Below are positions 15,547 through 28,930 of a stretch of 32,849 nucleotides of DNA, in pieces. Source of the stretch: Myxococcales bacterium (GTDB lineage Bacteria > Myxococcota_A > UBA9160 > UBA4427); NCBI GenBank assembly GCA_014240165.1, contig JAAZXM010000016.1:1-32849 (forward strand), given 5' to 3'. How positions within the stretch are numbered: the first letter of the stretch is position 1; each line of letters begins with the position of its first letter. The position numbers were made by a program, and so were the translations under genes. Under the pieces are notes generated by a model. That model was not told where the DNA came from and did not search any database. It was given only the letters and a program-made list of their open reading frames with translations.

Positions 15547-15552
15547 TATCAT
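15547..15552 (+). promoter_or_regulatory. -10-like TATCAT before the luciferase-like gene
   Basis: TATCATGC occurs here, 25 bases before the start codon, and again at 16493 before the next gene. No -35 match lies at 16-18 bases, so support is limited to the shared 8-mer and position. Confidence 0.25.
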
Positions 15553-15577
15553 GCGCGACCCACCCCAGGAGAAAACC

Positions 15578-16423
15578 GTGACCCGATTTGGCGTAGCCTT
15601 CTTTCCCACCGATTACTCGATTCAACCCGTGGAACTTGCCCGGGCCTTGGAGGAGCGGGGACTCGACTCCCTCTACGTCACCGAGCACACCCATATCCCC
15701 ACCAGTCGCAAGACGCCCTGGCCGGCCGGGGGCGAACTTCCCCAGGACTATTGGCATACCCATGACCCCTTCGTCGCCCTGGCGGCGGCAGCCGCGGTGA
15801 CCGAGCGCTTGCGTTTGGGCACGGGCATCTGTCTCGTAGTGGAGCGCGACCCGATTCAACTCGCCAAAGAGGTGGCCTCCCTGGACATGATCTCCGATGG
15901 CCGAGTGGTGCTGGGCGTCGGTGCGGGTTGGAATCGCGAAGAGATGGAAAACCACGGGGTTCGCTACGACAAGCGCTGGGCGATCGTGCGCGAGAAGGTC
16001 CTGGCCATGAAGGCGATCTGGAGTCAGGACGAACCCGAGTTCCACGGGGAGTTTGTGGACTTCGATCCGATCTGGTGCTGGCCCAAGCCAGTCCAGCCGG
16101 GAGGGCCCAAGGTCATGATCGGTGCGCAATCGCGCTGGACTTGGGAACGCGTGGTGGAATACGGCGATGGCTGGATGCCCATTGGCGCCATGGGGGATTG
16201 CGCAGAGGGAATGAACGACCTCCGCGCCGCGTGCGCCGAGGCGGGTCGGGATTTCGACGCGCTCGAGAAGCCGATTTTCGGTCCTCCTGCCAAACCGGAT
16301 GCCGCCAAACGCTTGATCGAGGTCGGTTTTACCGAACTGGCCTTTGCGCTTCCCTCGGTGCCCTCGGAAAAGGCATTGCCCCTGCTCGACCGCTTTGCCG
16401 AACTCGCGACCTCCCTTCGCTAA
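15578..16423 (+). CDS. luciferase-like (LLM class) flavin/F420-dependent oxidoreductase
   Basis: The 281-residue protein starts at GTG 15578, six bases after AGGAG; an ATG at 15551 lies upstream of that site and is less likely. Motifs fit the LLM family: TRFGVAFFPTDYSI, RGLDSLYVTEHTHIP, AAAAVTERLRLGTGICLV, LAKEVASLDMISDGRVVLGV and GAGWNREEMENHG. The segment SLDMISDGRVVLGVGAGWNREE is characteristic of the F420-dependent TIGR-type subgroup, as I recall, so F420 is a plausible cofactor. These enzymes reduce or oxygenate diverse organic compounds. It stands alone on the plus strand with the fumarylacetoacetase-fold gene 119 bases downstream. Confidence 0.88.
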   Translation: MTRFGVAFFPTDYSIQPVELARALEERGLDSLYVTEHTHIPTSRKTPWPAGGELPQDYWHTHDPFVALAAAAAVTERLRLGTGICLVVERDPIQLAKEVASLDMISDGRVVLGVGAGWNREEMENHGVRYDKRWAIVREKVLAMKAIWSQDEPEFHGEFVDFDPIWCWPKPVQPGGPKVMIGAQSRWTWERVVEYGDGWMPIGAMGDCAEGMNDLRAACAEAGRDFDALEKPIFGPPAKPDAAKRLIEVGFTELAFALPSVPSEKALPLLDRFAELATSLR

Positions 16424-16492
16424 CCGGGCAGGGTTGCGGGGCGGGGCGGCGCGGGCCCAGGGCGAGTCAATGAGGCGGGCGGGAAACTGCCC

Positions 16493-16498
16493 TATCAT
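16493..16498 (+). promoter_or_regulatory. -10-like TATCAT before the fumarylacetoacetase-fold gene
   Basis: Second occurrence of TATCATGC, 44 bases before ATG 16543. No clear -35 partner is visible. Confidence 0.22.
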
Positions 16499-16542
16499 GC
16501 CGGTCTTCCGGCTTCATCGGAGATGAGGGCTATCCAAAACGC

Positions 16543-17520
16543 ATGAGGATCCTGGCATTCGTCTTCCTTGTGCTCCTGTTGGCTTCGGCCTTTCTCGGCC
16601 TCTATCTGTTCAGGCCGTTCATCCAATACCCGCAGCCCGCTCGCTTGACCTGCCTGGATGCCTCTGCGGGTCGCTTCGAGCCCTTGGGTGCGCCCGCCGA
16701 GATCTACGGGCTGGGGCTCAGCTACGCCGGGCATATCGCCGAGTCGCCGGGCCTCTATGATCCCCAGACGGGACCCCCGGTCTTCCGCAAACGTCCGCAC
16801 GTGGTCGGTTCCGGCGAGGAGATCGTCTACCCCTCACGCGAAGTTCTGCTTACGGGCGCTCGTCAAGTCGATCCCGACCACGCTGAGTTCCTGGGCGCGC
16901 TCTTTCCGGAGATTCCCGCCCTATTGGACTACGAGGTGGAAATCGGGTTGCGCGTACTCGAGCCGATCTCCGTGGTCGATCTTGAGCGGCCGGATTATGC
17001 ACCCCCGGTCGGCTATTTCGTTGCCAACGATGTCACCGCGCGGATTCTGCTCGGGATGGCGCCGACAATTGGGGCCACGGTGGACTACCTGGCCGAAGGC
17101 AAGAGCTTGCCGGGCTTTCTCCCGGTGGGTGAGCAGATGTGGATCCCTTCCCACTCCATCGCGGACGGTTGGCTGTGTGTCGAATTGCGCACGGAGGTCA
17201 ATGGAGAGGTGCGGCAGAGCGCTTCGTCCAGCGACATCATTCTCGGTCCGAGGCGGATCCTGGCCGGGGTCGCCGAGCGTCAGGGGCTGACGGGCTTCCA
17301 GGTGGGGGATTGGATCATCACCGGCACACCCCCCGGCGTTGCGGCCCAGGTTCCCGGTTGGCTACAGCGCGCGCTCGTGCTGGTCGATCCGCCCGCCGAG
17401 ACGAAACTCGATTTCATGATCGGCGGCGCCGCTTCCAACCCGGCCTATCTCCGGCCGGGCGATATCGTCACGGTCAGCGCCGGTATTCTGGGCAGCAAGA
17501 CGAGCCGGGTGGTTCACTAA
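16543..17520 (+). CDS. fumarylacetoacetate-hydrolase-family protein with N-terminal membrane anchor
   Basis: The 325-residue protein starts with a hydrophobic helix (RILAFVFLVLLLASAFLGLY), unusual for this normally cytoplasmic family. The rest is a recognisable FAH fold: YGLGLSYAGH, the ExE metal pair E131/E133 in LDYEVEIGLRV, the third metal ligand D163 in YFVANDVTAR, the GKSLPGFLPVGEQM segment and WIITGTPPGV. FAH enzymes cleave or decarboxylate beta-diketo acids, hydrate dienoates or open rings with a divalent metal. Whether the helix anchors it facing the cytoplasm or sends it to the periplasm cannot be told. It shares strand and reading frame with the Rieske protein gene 117 bases downstream. 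The ribosome site is weak (GAGATGAGG). Confidence 0.85.
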   Translation: MRILAFVFLVLLLASAFLGLYLFRPFIQYPQPARLTCLDASAGRFEPLGAPAEIYGLGLSYAGHIAESPGLYDPQTGPPVFRKRPHVVGSGEEIVYPSREVLLTGARQVDPDHAEFLGALFPEIPALLDYEVEIGLRVLEPISVVDLERPDYAPPVGYFVANDVTARILLGMAPTIGATVDYLAEGKSLPGFLPVGEQMWIPSHSIADGWLCVELRTEVNGEVRQSASSSDIILGPRRILAGVAERQGLTGFQVGDWIITGTPPGVAAQVPGWLQRALVLVDPPAETKLDFMIGGAASNPAYLRPGDIVTVSAGILGSKTSRVVH

Positions 17521-17637
17521 TCCTGGCGCCCGAGACCCGGTCGCGGCTTCAAGCGGAGAGCCCAGAGATGTTCGATTTCTCGAGTTGGAGCGGGGCCAGG
17601 CAAGCGCGCTCGATGCCTCTCTCGCGCGCTGGGGTGG

Positions 17638-18462
17638 GTGGCCACCGTGACCGATGAGTTGACCCTGGGCGCTGTCTATGAGCGTACGGTGGAAGTCTCC
17701 CTGGAGCGGGTCTGGGAGAACGTGCACGATTGGGAGCATCTGCCCTGGCTGCATCGCGGATCTTTCTCCGGCATCGAACTCGAGGAAGCCGGACCCTGGG
17801 GCTGGCGGGCCCAGGTCAAATCCGGATTGGGGGAGGCGCAGGAAACCCGCCTGATCGAATTGCGCCGGGATCCGCATCGGGATCTCTACCATACGCGCAC
17901 CCTCGAAGGTCCGGGGAAGGGGTCGGATACGGTTGTGACCCTCGCCTCGCGCGGCGCGCACCAGACCGATGTGCGCGTTGAGTTCTGGCTTCCCATTGCC
18001 GATGCCGCGCAGGCACGCGCTTTCGGCGCCGCGCTCGAGGTGCTCTATACCCAGCTCTGGGACGAAGACGAGGAGATGATGCTTCGCCGCCAGCGGGTCG
18101 TCGACGCCGGCCGGCAAGGCGAAGAGCGCACGGCTCCGCCGAACCTTTCCCTGGGCGCCTGGGACGATCTCTCCGAGCGCCTGCCCCTTGTGGTGACCAG
18201 CGAGCGCGGAGAGTACCGGGTGGTGGAGACGGCCAGCGGCTATTTCGCCCACCCGACCCTTTGTCCCCACCGTGGCGGCCCGCTGGAGCAGGCGACCCTC
18301 GAGGACGATCACGTGGTCTGCCCCTGGCACGGGTATCGTTTTTCCCTGGCGAATGGCCGAGCGGCTGACGGCCGGCGATGCCGGATGAAACCCCCGCCCC
18401 GGGTGGAGCGGGGCGCCCATGGCGAGGCGGAACTGGTTTTCGCGTCTCCCTCGCCGCGCTAG
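17638..18462 (+). CDS. START/SRPBCC-like domain followed by a Rieske [2Fe-2S] domain
   Basis: The 274-residue protein begins with an SRPBCC/START-like region (residues about 10-150): YERTVEVSLERVWENVHDWE, LPWLHRGSFSGIELEE and DVRVEFWLPIADAAQ. A C-terminal Rieske cluster motif follows: C209-x-H211 in CPHRGG, then C228-x2-H231 in CPWHGY, with 16 residues between. In ring-hydroxylating oxygenases the Rieske domain comes first and the START-like catalytic domain second; here the order is reversed, and I see no clear mononuclear-iron triad. It may be a binding or electron-transfer protein rather than an oxygenase. The start is uncertain: GTG 17638 or GTG 17647, neither with a strong ribosome site. 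Confidence 0.78.
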   Translation: MATVTDELTLGAVYERTVEVSLERVWENVHDWEHLPWLHRGSFSGIELEEAGPWGWRAQVKSGLGEAQETRLIELRRDPHRDLYHTRTLEGPGKGSDTVVTLASRGAHQTDVRVEFWLPIADAAQARAFGAALEVLYTQLWDEDEEMMLRRQRVVDAGRQGEERTAPPNLSLGAWDDLSERLPLVVTSERGEYRVVETASGYFAHPTLCPHRGGPLEQATLEDDHVVCPWHGYRFSLANGRAADGRRCRMKPPPRVERGAHGEAELVFASPSPR

Positions 18463-18498
18463 CTCAGCTGAAGGCCTCGGCGGACGCCTCCCGGTGAA

Positions 18499-18526
18499 AG
18501 GCCGCGTAGCCCGGGCTGCCCGGCCT
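18499..18526. terminator. double inverted repeat between convergent genes, possible terminator
   Basis: Outer arms AGGCCG (18499-18504) and CGGCCT (18521-18526) enclose an inner AGCC-CG-GGCT repeat (18508-18517). It lies in the 75-base gap between the convergent Rieske and glycosidase genes. No U-tract follows on either strand. Confidence 0.33.
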
Positions 18527-18537
18527 GGCTGGACGCT

Positions 18538-19635
18538 TCAATCGCGGCCCCGCTCCCCAGCGAGGGCGTTTCGCAGGAAGGCCACCTCCGCCGGGTCGAA
18601 AGGGCTGCCATCGGGCCGCAGGATGTCGTGGAACCAGATCTCGGGTTCCGGAGCGGGCTCCTTGTCGAACCAACTCCACCAGGGGTAGATGGTCTGGGAG
18701 CGGCCGCTCACGAGCCCCCAATTGATGGCACCCACGGCGCGTTGTTGGAAAACAGGCAGGTGGGTTTCGAAGTGACTCTTCATGGGCCGCGCCAGGTACT
18801 CGGTGCAAAAGAGGGGCCGTTCGGTTTCGCCGCGAAGCCGGTCGATGAGATCGGTGAGATCCTCCACCGGACCGTAATGATGGAAGGACACGATATCCGA
18901 GCCCGCGAGTTGTAACTCACCGATGGCCGGGGGCAGGGGATTCAGCGGGTTCCACCAGAGACCCGAGGTCAGGGGCTGCTGGGGAGCGGCACCCCGCGCC
19001 CAGGCAAAGACGTCCTCCAATAGGGGCAGACACGTTTCGCCCACGGGATCAGCGCCGGGAGAGGGGTAGCCGCCGGGCTCGTTGTAGAGATCCCAGAGCA
19101 ATACACGGGGGTCCGCGGCGAAGTGTTCGATGACGCCTTTGACGTAGGCTTCGAGTCGGGCGGGAATTTCCGGATCGCTCCGGTAGGCCTCCAATGCAGC
19201 GAGGCCGGGCGCCTGGACCCAGCCCGAATTGTGTCGCCCGGGATGGGGCTCGGGTTGCGGGCCCAGCCGGGGTTCGGGGTTCCAGACATCGTCGAAGAGG
19301 ACGAAAAGGATGCGGATGCCCGCGCGCTCCGCAGCGCCCAGCACCTGGTCCATGCGCGCGAGCAGACCGGCGGCGTCATCCTGCCAGACCAGGTCGTGGA
19401 GGTAGACCCGCGCGGCGTTGAAGCCGAGGCCGCCCGCCCAGGCGAGTTCCCGCTCGATGGTGGGGAGATCGAAGGTCGCCGCTTGCCACATTTCCAGTTG
19501 GTTGATGGCCGAACTGGGGCTGAAATTGCAGCCGACGGGAAGGGGCTGTTCGTCCCACCAGGCGTTGGCCTGGGCGACGGTCCAGCGGGCATCGCCCGCG
19601 GACCCGTCTCGGGGTTCGCTTGAAGAGGAGGGCAT
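18538..19635 (-). CDS. cellulase-like (GH5-type, clan A) glycoside hydrolase
   Basis: The 365-residue TIM-barrel glycosidase starts at ATG 19635; the upstream extension of the frame runs antisense to no gene of its own and overlaps the neighbouring coding end. Catalytic residues can be placed: acid/base E186 in LLWDLYNEPGG and nucleophile E279 in PLFCTEYLARP. Other clan-A marks are LGFNAARVYLHDLVW and SDIVSFHHYG. The N-terminal NAWWDEQPLPVGCNFSPSSA resembles the opening of bacterial 1,4-beta-xylanase/cellulase-annotated cytoplasmic enzymes. There is no signal peptide, so it probably acts on an intracellular glycoside or oligosaccharide. It lies 26 bases downstream of the phytanoyl-CoA-dioxygenase-like gene, with an AAAGG ribosome site. 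Confidence 0.86.
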   Translation of the reverse strand: MPSSSSEPRDGSAGDARWTVAQANAWWDEQPLPVGCNFSPSSAINQLEMWQAATFDLPTIERELAWAGGLGFNAARVYLHDLVWQDDAAGLLARMDQVLGAAERAGIRILFVLFDDVWNPEPRLGPQPEPHPGRHNSGWVQAPGLAALEAYRSDPEIPARLEAYVKGVIEHFAADPRVLLWDLYNEPGGYPSPGADPVGETCLPLLEDVFAWARGAAPQQPLTSGLWWNPLNPLPPAIGELQLAGSDIVSFHHYGPVEDLTDLIDRLRGETERPLFCTEYLARPMKSHFETHLPVFQQRAVGAINWGLVSGRSQTIYPWWSWFDKEPAPEPEIWFHDILRPDGSPFDPAEVAFLRNALAGERGRD

Positions 19636-19661
19636 GGAGGAACCTTTCGGGGTCGCGGGAT

Positions 19662-20459
19662 TCAGGCCGGGAGCGAGTCCGTGCGGATCTCCCGGTGCTC
19701 GCGATTTCGCCACTGACGCAAACCCGAGGGCTGGTAGGCCAGCAGGTAGGCGCGCCGATTCTGGTCGGTTCGGTTCGTCTGTGAACCGTGGACGATATCC
19801 CGGTGGAAATAGGCCACCGAGCCGGCGGGTAGATCCATCGCAAGGGGTTTCTCTTCCAGGCGGTCGACGTCGGTATAGAGTCGGCCGAGGGTCCCGCGAT
19901 CTTTGAGGGATTCCAGGGCCCCATAGCGATGGGTGCCCGGGATGATCCACAAACAGCCATTGTCCACTGTGGCGTCATCGAGATAGAGAATCAGGGTGAC
20001 GACCCGCTCGAGGTCCTCGGCGCCATAGGCCCAATAGGGACCCTCCTGATGCCAGGGAAAGGGGGCCCCACCCGGGCGCTTGACATTCAGCTTGTCGCTG
20101 AAGAGCGAGAGTTCCGAGCACCCGATGATATCCGCGCACGGTTTCCAGAGCCGCGGATCATCGATGACCGCACCCAATCGCTTTTCGAGTTGGAATACGG
20201 GCTCCATGGATCGCACGGCGCGAAGGTCATCGTCCCATTCCCATTTGATGGTCGAGCCGAGTACGTCCTGGTATTTCTGGTTGTCGACTTGGTCGACCTC
20301 TCCGCTCTCCCCCCGTTCGGCGGCCTCGAGGACACGCTGGTGAGCGCTTTCCGCCGCCGCCCGGATTTCCTCCAACTCGGTGGCTGAGAACTGGCCCGGG
20401 CGGGTGAAGAATCCGAGTTTCTCGAACTGATCCCGCTCGGCGGCTGTGACTTCGTACAT
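19662..20459 (-). CDS. phytanoyl-CoA-dioxygenase (PhyH)-family Fe(II)/2-oxoglutarate oxygenase
   Basis: The 265-residue protein has the PhyH double-stranded beta-helix pattern. It opens with TAAERDQFEKLGFFTRPG. The iron ligands are likely H137 and E139 in PWHQEGPYW, a Glu where Asp is commoner, and H224 in FHRDIVHGSQTNRT. A nearby arginine in NRRAYLLAYQPSG would hold 2-oxoglutarate. ILYLDDATVDNGCLWIIPGTHR is the classic PhyH core. Bacterial members hydroxylate many small molecules, including ectoine, sugars, lipids and natural products. The neighbouring glycosidase suggests a glycosylated or sugar-like substrate, but this is inference. Confidence 0.9.
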   Translation of the reverse strand: MYEVTAAERDQFEKLGFFTRPGQFSATELEEIRAAAESAHQRVLEAAERGESGEVDQVDNQKYQDVLGSTIKWEWDDDLRAVRSMEPVFQLEKRLGAVIDDPRLWKPCADIIGCSELSLFSDKLNVKRPGGAPFPWHQEGPYWAYGAEDLERVVTLILYLDDATVDNGCLWIIPGTHRYGALESLKDRGTLGRLYTDVDRLEEKPLAMDLPAGSVAYFHRDIVHGSQTNRTDQNRRAYLLAYQPSGLRQWRNREHREIRTDSLPA

Positions 20460-20607
20460 GGGAATACGTCCTGGGTCTTGCGGGGGTTGGCGCCGAGCCG
20501 GTTGCGGCGAGGCGGACCGACTCTAGCCCTGCGGCGAGTCTCCGGCGAGATCCCGAAACCCGCGCCCCGAGTCGGGGCATTCCCTGCATCCGGGGGGGCA
20601 CGCCGCT

Positions 20608-22452
20608 ATGGTTTGGCCGCGCGTCGCCCTTGAAACCGCCCTGGGGAGCAGATTGGACGTCCTGACAGGACTCTGGAGTTTCGTCGAGGCCGTGGGCGGG
20701 AGCCTGTCCCTGGTCTTCATCCTGGTGGTCGCGCTGCTGTTGGCCGGGGTGGGCAGCGTCTATATCGCGGCGGCCTTTGTCGTGCTGGGCCGTTTCGCCC
20801 GGGCCGCTACACGGCTGCCCGGGATCATCGCCGCCGCCGCCGGGCTGAGCGTTCTCTTCGCCATTTTGTGGATCGACTTCGCCCAGCCTCAGCAGGCCGA
20901 GGCGTCGTGGGGCGCATGGGGGCGGGCGATGCTGCCCGTGCTCGGCGGGTTCGGAGCCGCGAGCGCCTGCGCCATGGGGTTGTTCCGTACAGCCCTGGGC
21001 CGCCCGGTGCCTTTGCGCATGGCTCTCACGGTTCTGCTTCCCGGAGCGATGGGCGTCGCGGGCCTGCACTTTTTGGGCCCCGCTTCACAGATCAGCGAGA
21101 TCCAGGCGGCGATCCTGGGCGTTCTTCTCGCGATCGCACTCGGTCTTCTCCCGCTCTCCGTGGCCGGTCTGATCGAGATTCGCAGCAGCGCGGAGTGGTT
21201 CATTGCCACCCGCTACCTGGTGGCCGAGCGTCGGCAGGTGTTTATTTCGGCCATTACCCTGATCTGCGTGGGCGCGGTGGCGGCGGGGGTATGGCTCATC
21301 ATCACGGTGCTCTCGGTGATGAACGGGTTCGAACGGACCTGGCGCGACGAGATCGTCGGCAACTACGCGCATGTCCTGGTTCGTAGTTATTACGGTGAGA
21401 TCGTCGAGTCCGGGGAGGTCTTGGCCCGCATCGAGGCCGTCGACGGCGTCGTGGCCGCCAGCCCCTTTGTCGAAGCCGAGGGCATGGTGCGTCGGGCGGC
21501 GGGCGGGATCGCGCCCGTGCGCCTGCGCGGCATCGACCCCGAACGGATCGCGGCGGTGACCAGCATCGAGGACCGAATTCTCGCCGGGTCACTCGACGAT
21601 CTGCAATCTCCGCCGGCGGGTGCGGAGAGTTCGTTGCCTGGCCTGATGGTGGGGAACGCCCTGGCCGAAACCCTGGGAGCCGGGCTTGGGGATGAACTCG
21701 TGCTGATCTCTCCCCACGGCGGACGGCCGACTCCCTTGGGCCCCGCCCCCCGTTTACTTCGTTTTCGGGTGGTCGGACTTTTCGAGTCGAGCTTCCTGCA
21801 ATTCGACGAACTCTACGCCTACGCGGATATCCCGGCGGTTCAAAACTTTCTCGGCCGGGAGGGGGGCGTTTCCGGGTTCGAGGTGCGCACGACGGATTTC
21901 TTCCGCTCCCGCCGCGTGGCCGACGCGGTGGAAGCCGAACTCGGGCAGCCCTATTTCGGGCGGGATTGGAAGGAACTCTTTCCCGGTTTCTTTCACGCCC
22001 TGCAGGACAATCGCTCGCTGATGTTCATGCTCTTGATCATGATCATGGTGGTTTCCGCCTTCGTGATCGTTGTCACCCTGATGATGATGATCATGGCCAA
22101 ATCCAGTGATGTGGCGATTCTCAAGACCATGGGGGCGGGGGATCGAAGTGTCGAGTTGATTTTCGCCATTGAGGGCACCCTGATCGGGATTGCCGGGGTG
22201 GCGTTGGGCGTCCTGGCGGGCATCGCGGTCTCTACCCAATTGGCGTGGATCCAGGACCGAATCGAGGACGCCACGGGAATCGATACCCTGCCGTCCAGCG
22301 TTTACCAGATCTCGACCCTGCCCAGCGAGGTGGATCCCGTCCAGGTCTTTGGTGTGGTGGCGATTGCCCTGGTGCTTTCCCTCGGCGCCACGTTATTGCC
22401 CAGTCGCCACGGCGCCCGGCTCGACCCGGTGGAGGCATTGCGCGAGGACTGA
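20608..22452 (+). CDS. LolC/FtsX-type ABC transporter permease with extra N-terminal multi-helix domain
   Basis: From about residue 196 this is a LolC/LolE-type permease: EWFIATRYLVAERRQVF, a first helix with VWLIITVLSVMNGFERTWR, a large periplasmic MacB-like domain (NYAHVLVRSYYGEIVESG, LFESSFLQFDELYAY), three C-terminal helices with AKSSDVAILKTMGAGDRSV, and the closing DPVEALRED. LolCDE pulls lipoproteins off the inner membrane. In typical LolC the family sequence starts within the first residues. Here about 195 residues with roughly five more helices come first, and no ATPase (LolD) gene is nearby. ATG 20608 lies 11 bases after a run of G; TTG 20653 after GGGGAG is an alternative start. The neighbouring genes are divergent (PhyH) and convergent (foldase). 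Confidence 0.85.
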   Translation: MVWPRVALETALGSRLDVLTGLWSFVEAVGGSLSLVFILVVALLLAGVGSVYIAAAFVVLGRFARAATRLPGIIAAAAGLSVLFAILWIDFAQPQQAEASWGAWGRAMLPVLGGFGAASACAMGLFRTALGRPVPLRMALTVLLPGAMGVAGLHFLGPASQISEIQAAILGVLLAIALGLLPLSVAGLIEIRSSAEWFIATRYLVAERRQVFISAITLICVGAVAAGVWLIITVLSVMNGFERTWRDEIVGNYAHVLVRSYYGEIVESGEVLARIEAVDGVVAASPFVEAEGMVRRAAGGIAPVRLRGIDPERIAAVTSIEDRILAGSLDDLQSPPAGAESSLPGLMVGNALAETLGAGLGDELVLISPHGGRPTPLGPAPRLLRFRVVGLFESSFLQFDELYAYADIPAVQNFLGREGGVSGFEVRTTDFFRSRRVADAVEAELGQPYFGRDWKELFPGFFHALQDNRSLMFMLLIMIMVVSAFVIVVTLMMMIMAKSSDVAILKTMGAGDRSVELIFAIEGTLIGIAGVALGVLAGIAVSTQLAWIQDRIEDATGIDTLPSSVYQISTLPSEVDPVQVFGVVAIALVLSLGATLLPSRHGARLDPVEALRED

Positions 22453-22480
22453 GCGCTGCAGCCCGGGTATCGAGGCGACG

Positions 22481-23488
22481 TCAGGGGGCGGTGGCGAGCG
22501 AGGTCTCGGGTAGGACGATGCGGGCCTTTTCGCGGAGGCTTTGGGTATGCGCGATCAGTTCGCTGCGTTCGCGTTCGCGCAGGACTTCGCTCTCCACCCG
22601 CTGACGGATTTCATCCAGGGGCGGGACCACGGCGGGCGTCTTCTCGTGAACCCAGACCATGTGGGCGCCGTAGCTCGAAGGAATCGGCCCGCTCCATTGA
22701 TCCTCCGGCGCGCGAATCGCCTCGGCGGCGAAGGCCGGGCCGTATTGCCGCCCGATGGAGGCTTCGCTGGAAAGCGGGATACGGTGAGCGAGGAGGAAGG
22801 GGTCGCCGAGTTTCCGTGCCCGATCCGGGCCGATGCCTTCCTCGCGCAATTTCCGGCCCAGGGCCTCGGCATCGGCCAGGAGTTGGTCGCCCCGGCGATC
22901 ACGGCTCAGAAAGACATGGCTCAAATCGACGCGCTCCGGTCGCCGGAAGGCGTCGGCGTTTTCCGCCAGGAAGGCTTCGAGTTCGCTCTCGCTGGGGGGG
23001 CGCGCCCGGACCCGGGAGGCGATCAGGAGCCGCATTCGCTCGAGCAAGCGCCGCCGGACCACCAGGTCGGTTTTGTCCATGTCCTGTTCGAAGGCTCTTT
23101 CGAGAAGCGCCTGGTCCGAGATGCTTTCGTCGGCTTCGAGAAAGCGTTGGTTCCGGAGCAGGCGCCTGAGGACGATGCCATCCGTAAGGTGCCAGCCCAG
23201 GCTGCGGGCTTCTCGGAGCAGGAGTTCGTCCTCGATATGGGCGTCGATCAAGGCCTGGAGAAGTTCGGCATTCGGGGGTTGGCCGTTGCGCTCTCGCCAC
23301 CCCTGCTCGAGGGCAGCGATGTCCTGGGCCGTCAGGCGGATGACGACTTCGGGTTCGGGTTCGAAGAGGGCCTTCTCGCCGAAGAAGAGCAGCGCCCCGA
23401 TCACCAGGAAATGAAGCAGCGGAGAGCCGAGCAGGCGCCGCTTTGGGCGGGTGCGGGGTTCAGATTCGGGGGCGGAGGACGTCGACAT
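22481..23488 (-). CDS. membrane-anchored peptidyl-prolyl isomerase-like (parvulin/SurA-type) protein
   Basis: The 335-residue protein has a charged start, then one membrane helix (LLHFLVIGALLFFGEKALF), placing the rest in the periplasm. A SurA-like N-terminal helical part follows (ELLQALIDAHIEDELLLREA). The C-terminal half has a PpiC-like pattern: RPERVDLSHVFLS, then YGAHMVWVHEKTPAVVPPLDEI. The isomerase domain is degenerate in places, so it may act only as a chaperone. Proteins of this form are often next to HupE/UreJ genes; here a HupE/UreJ gene is about 13 kb away. It is the last of the purL-purB-foldase set, 17 bases after purB. The ribosome site is poor. Confidence 0.78.
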   Translation of the reverse strand: MSTSSAPESEPRTRPKRRLLGSPLLHFLVIGALLFFGEKALFEPEPEVVIRLTAQDIAALEQGWRERNGQPPNAELLQALIDAHIEDELLLREARSLGWHLTDGIVLRRLLRNQRFLEADESISDQALLERAFEQDMDKTDLVVRRRLLERMRLLIASRVRARPPSESELEAFLAENADAFRRPERVDLSHVFLSRDRRGDQLLADAEALGRKLREEGIGPDRARKLGDPFLLAHRIPLSSEASIGRQYGPAFAAEAIRAPEDQWSGPIPSSYGAHMVWVHEKTPAVVPPLDEIRQRVESEVLRERERSELIAHTQSLREKARIVLPETSLATAP

Positions 23489-23505
23489 GAAGTAGGAACC
23501 CGGGG

Positions 23506-28819
<5,314 letters not shown>

Positions 28820-28883
28820 CGTACTCCTCTATCGCGAACCGGGAGGGTTCGGGATGGACAACGGAGCCCCTAGTGTATCGCCT

Positions 28884-28909
28884 GCCCCCGGACGGACAAA
28901 TCCGGGGGC
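28884..28909. terminator. strong hairpin between carboxylase and purL genes
   Basis: GCCCCCGGA and TCCGGGGGC pair perfectly over 9 bp around an 8-base loop. It lies in the 111-base gap after the carboxylase stop and before purL. On the transcribed (minus) strand no U-tract follows; on the plus strand TTTT follows after four bases. It may end the carboxylase message or form part of the purL leader. Confidence 0.45.
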
Positions 28910-28930
28910 GGACTTTTCACTGCCGGGCCC

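Noticed and set aside
14530..16498. A 662-codon minus-strand frame spanning the cyclase and luciferase-like genes
   Set aside because: It is out of frame with the cyclase gene and antisense to the luciferase-like gene; no protein family features are seen.
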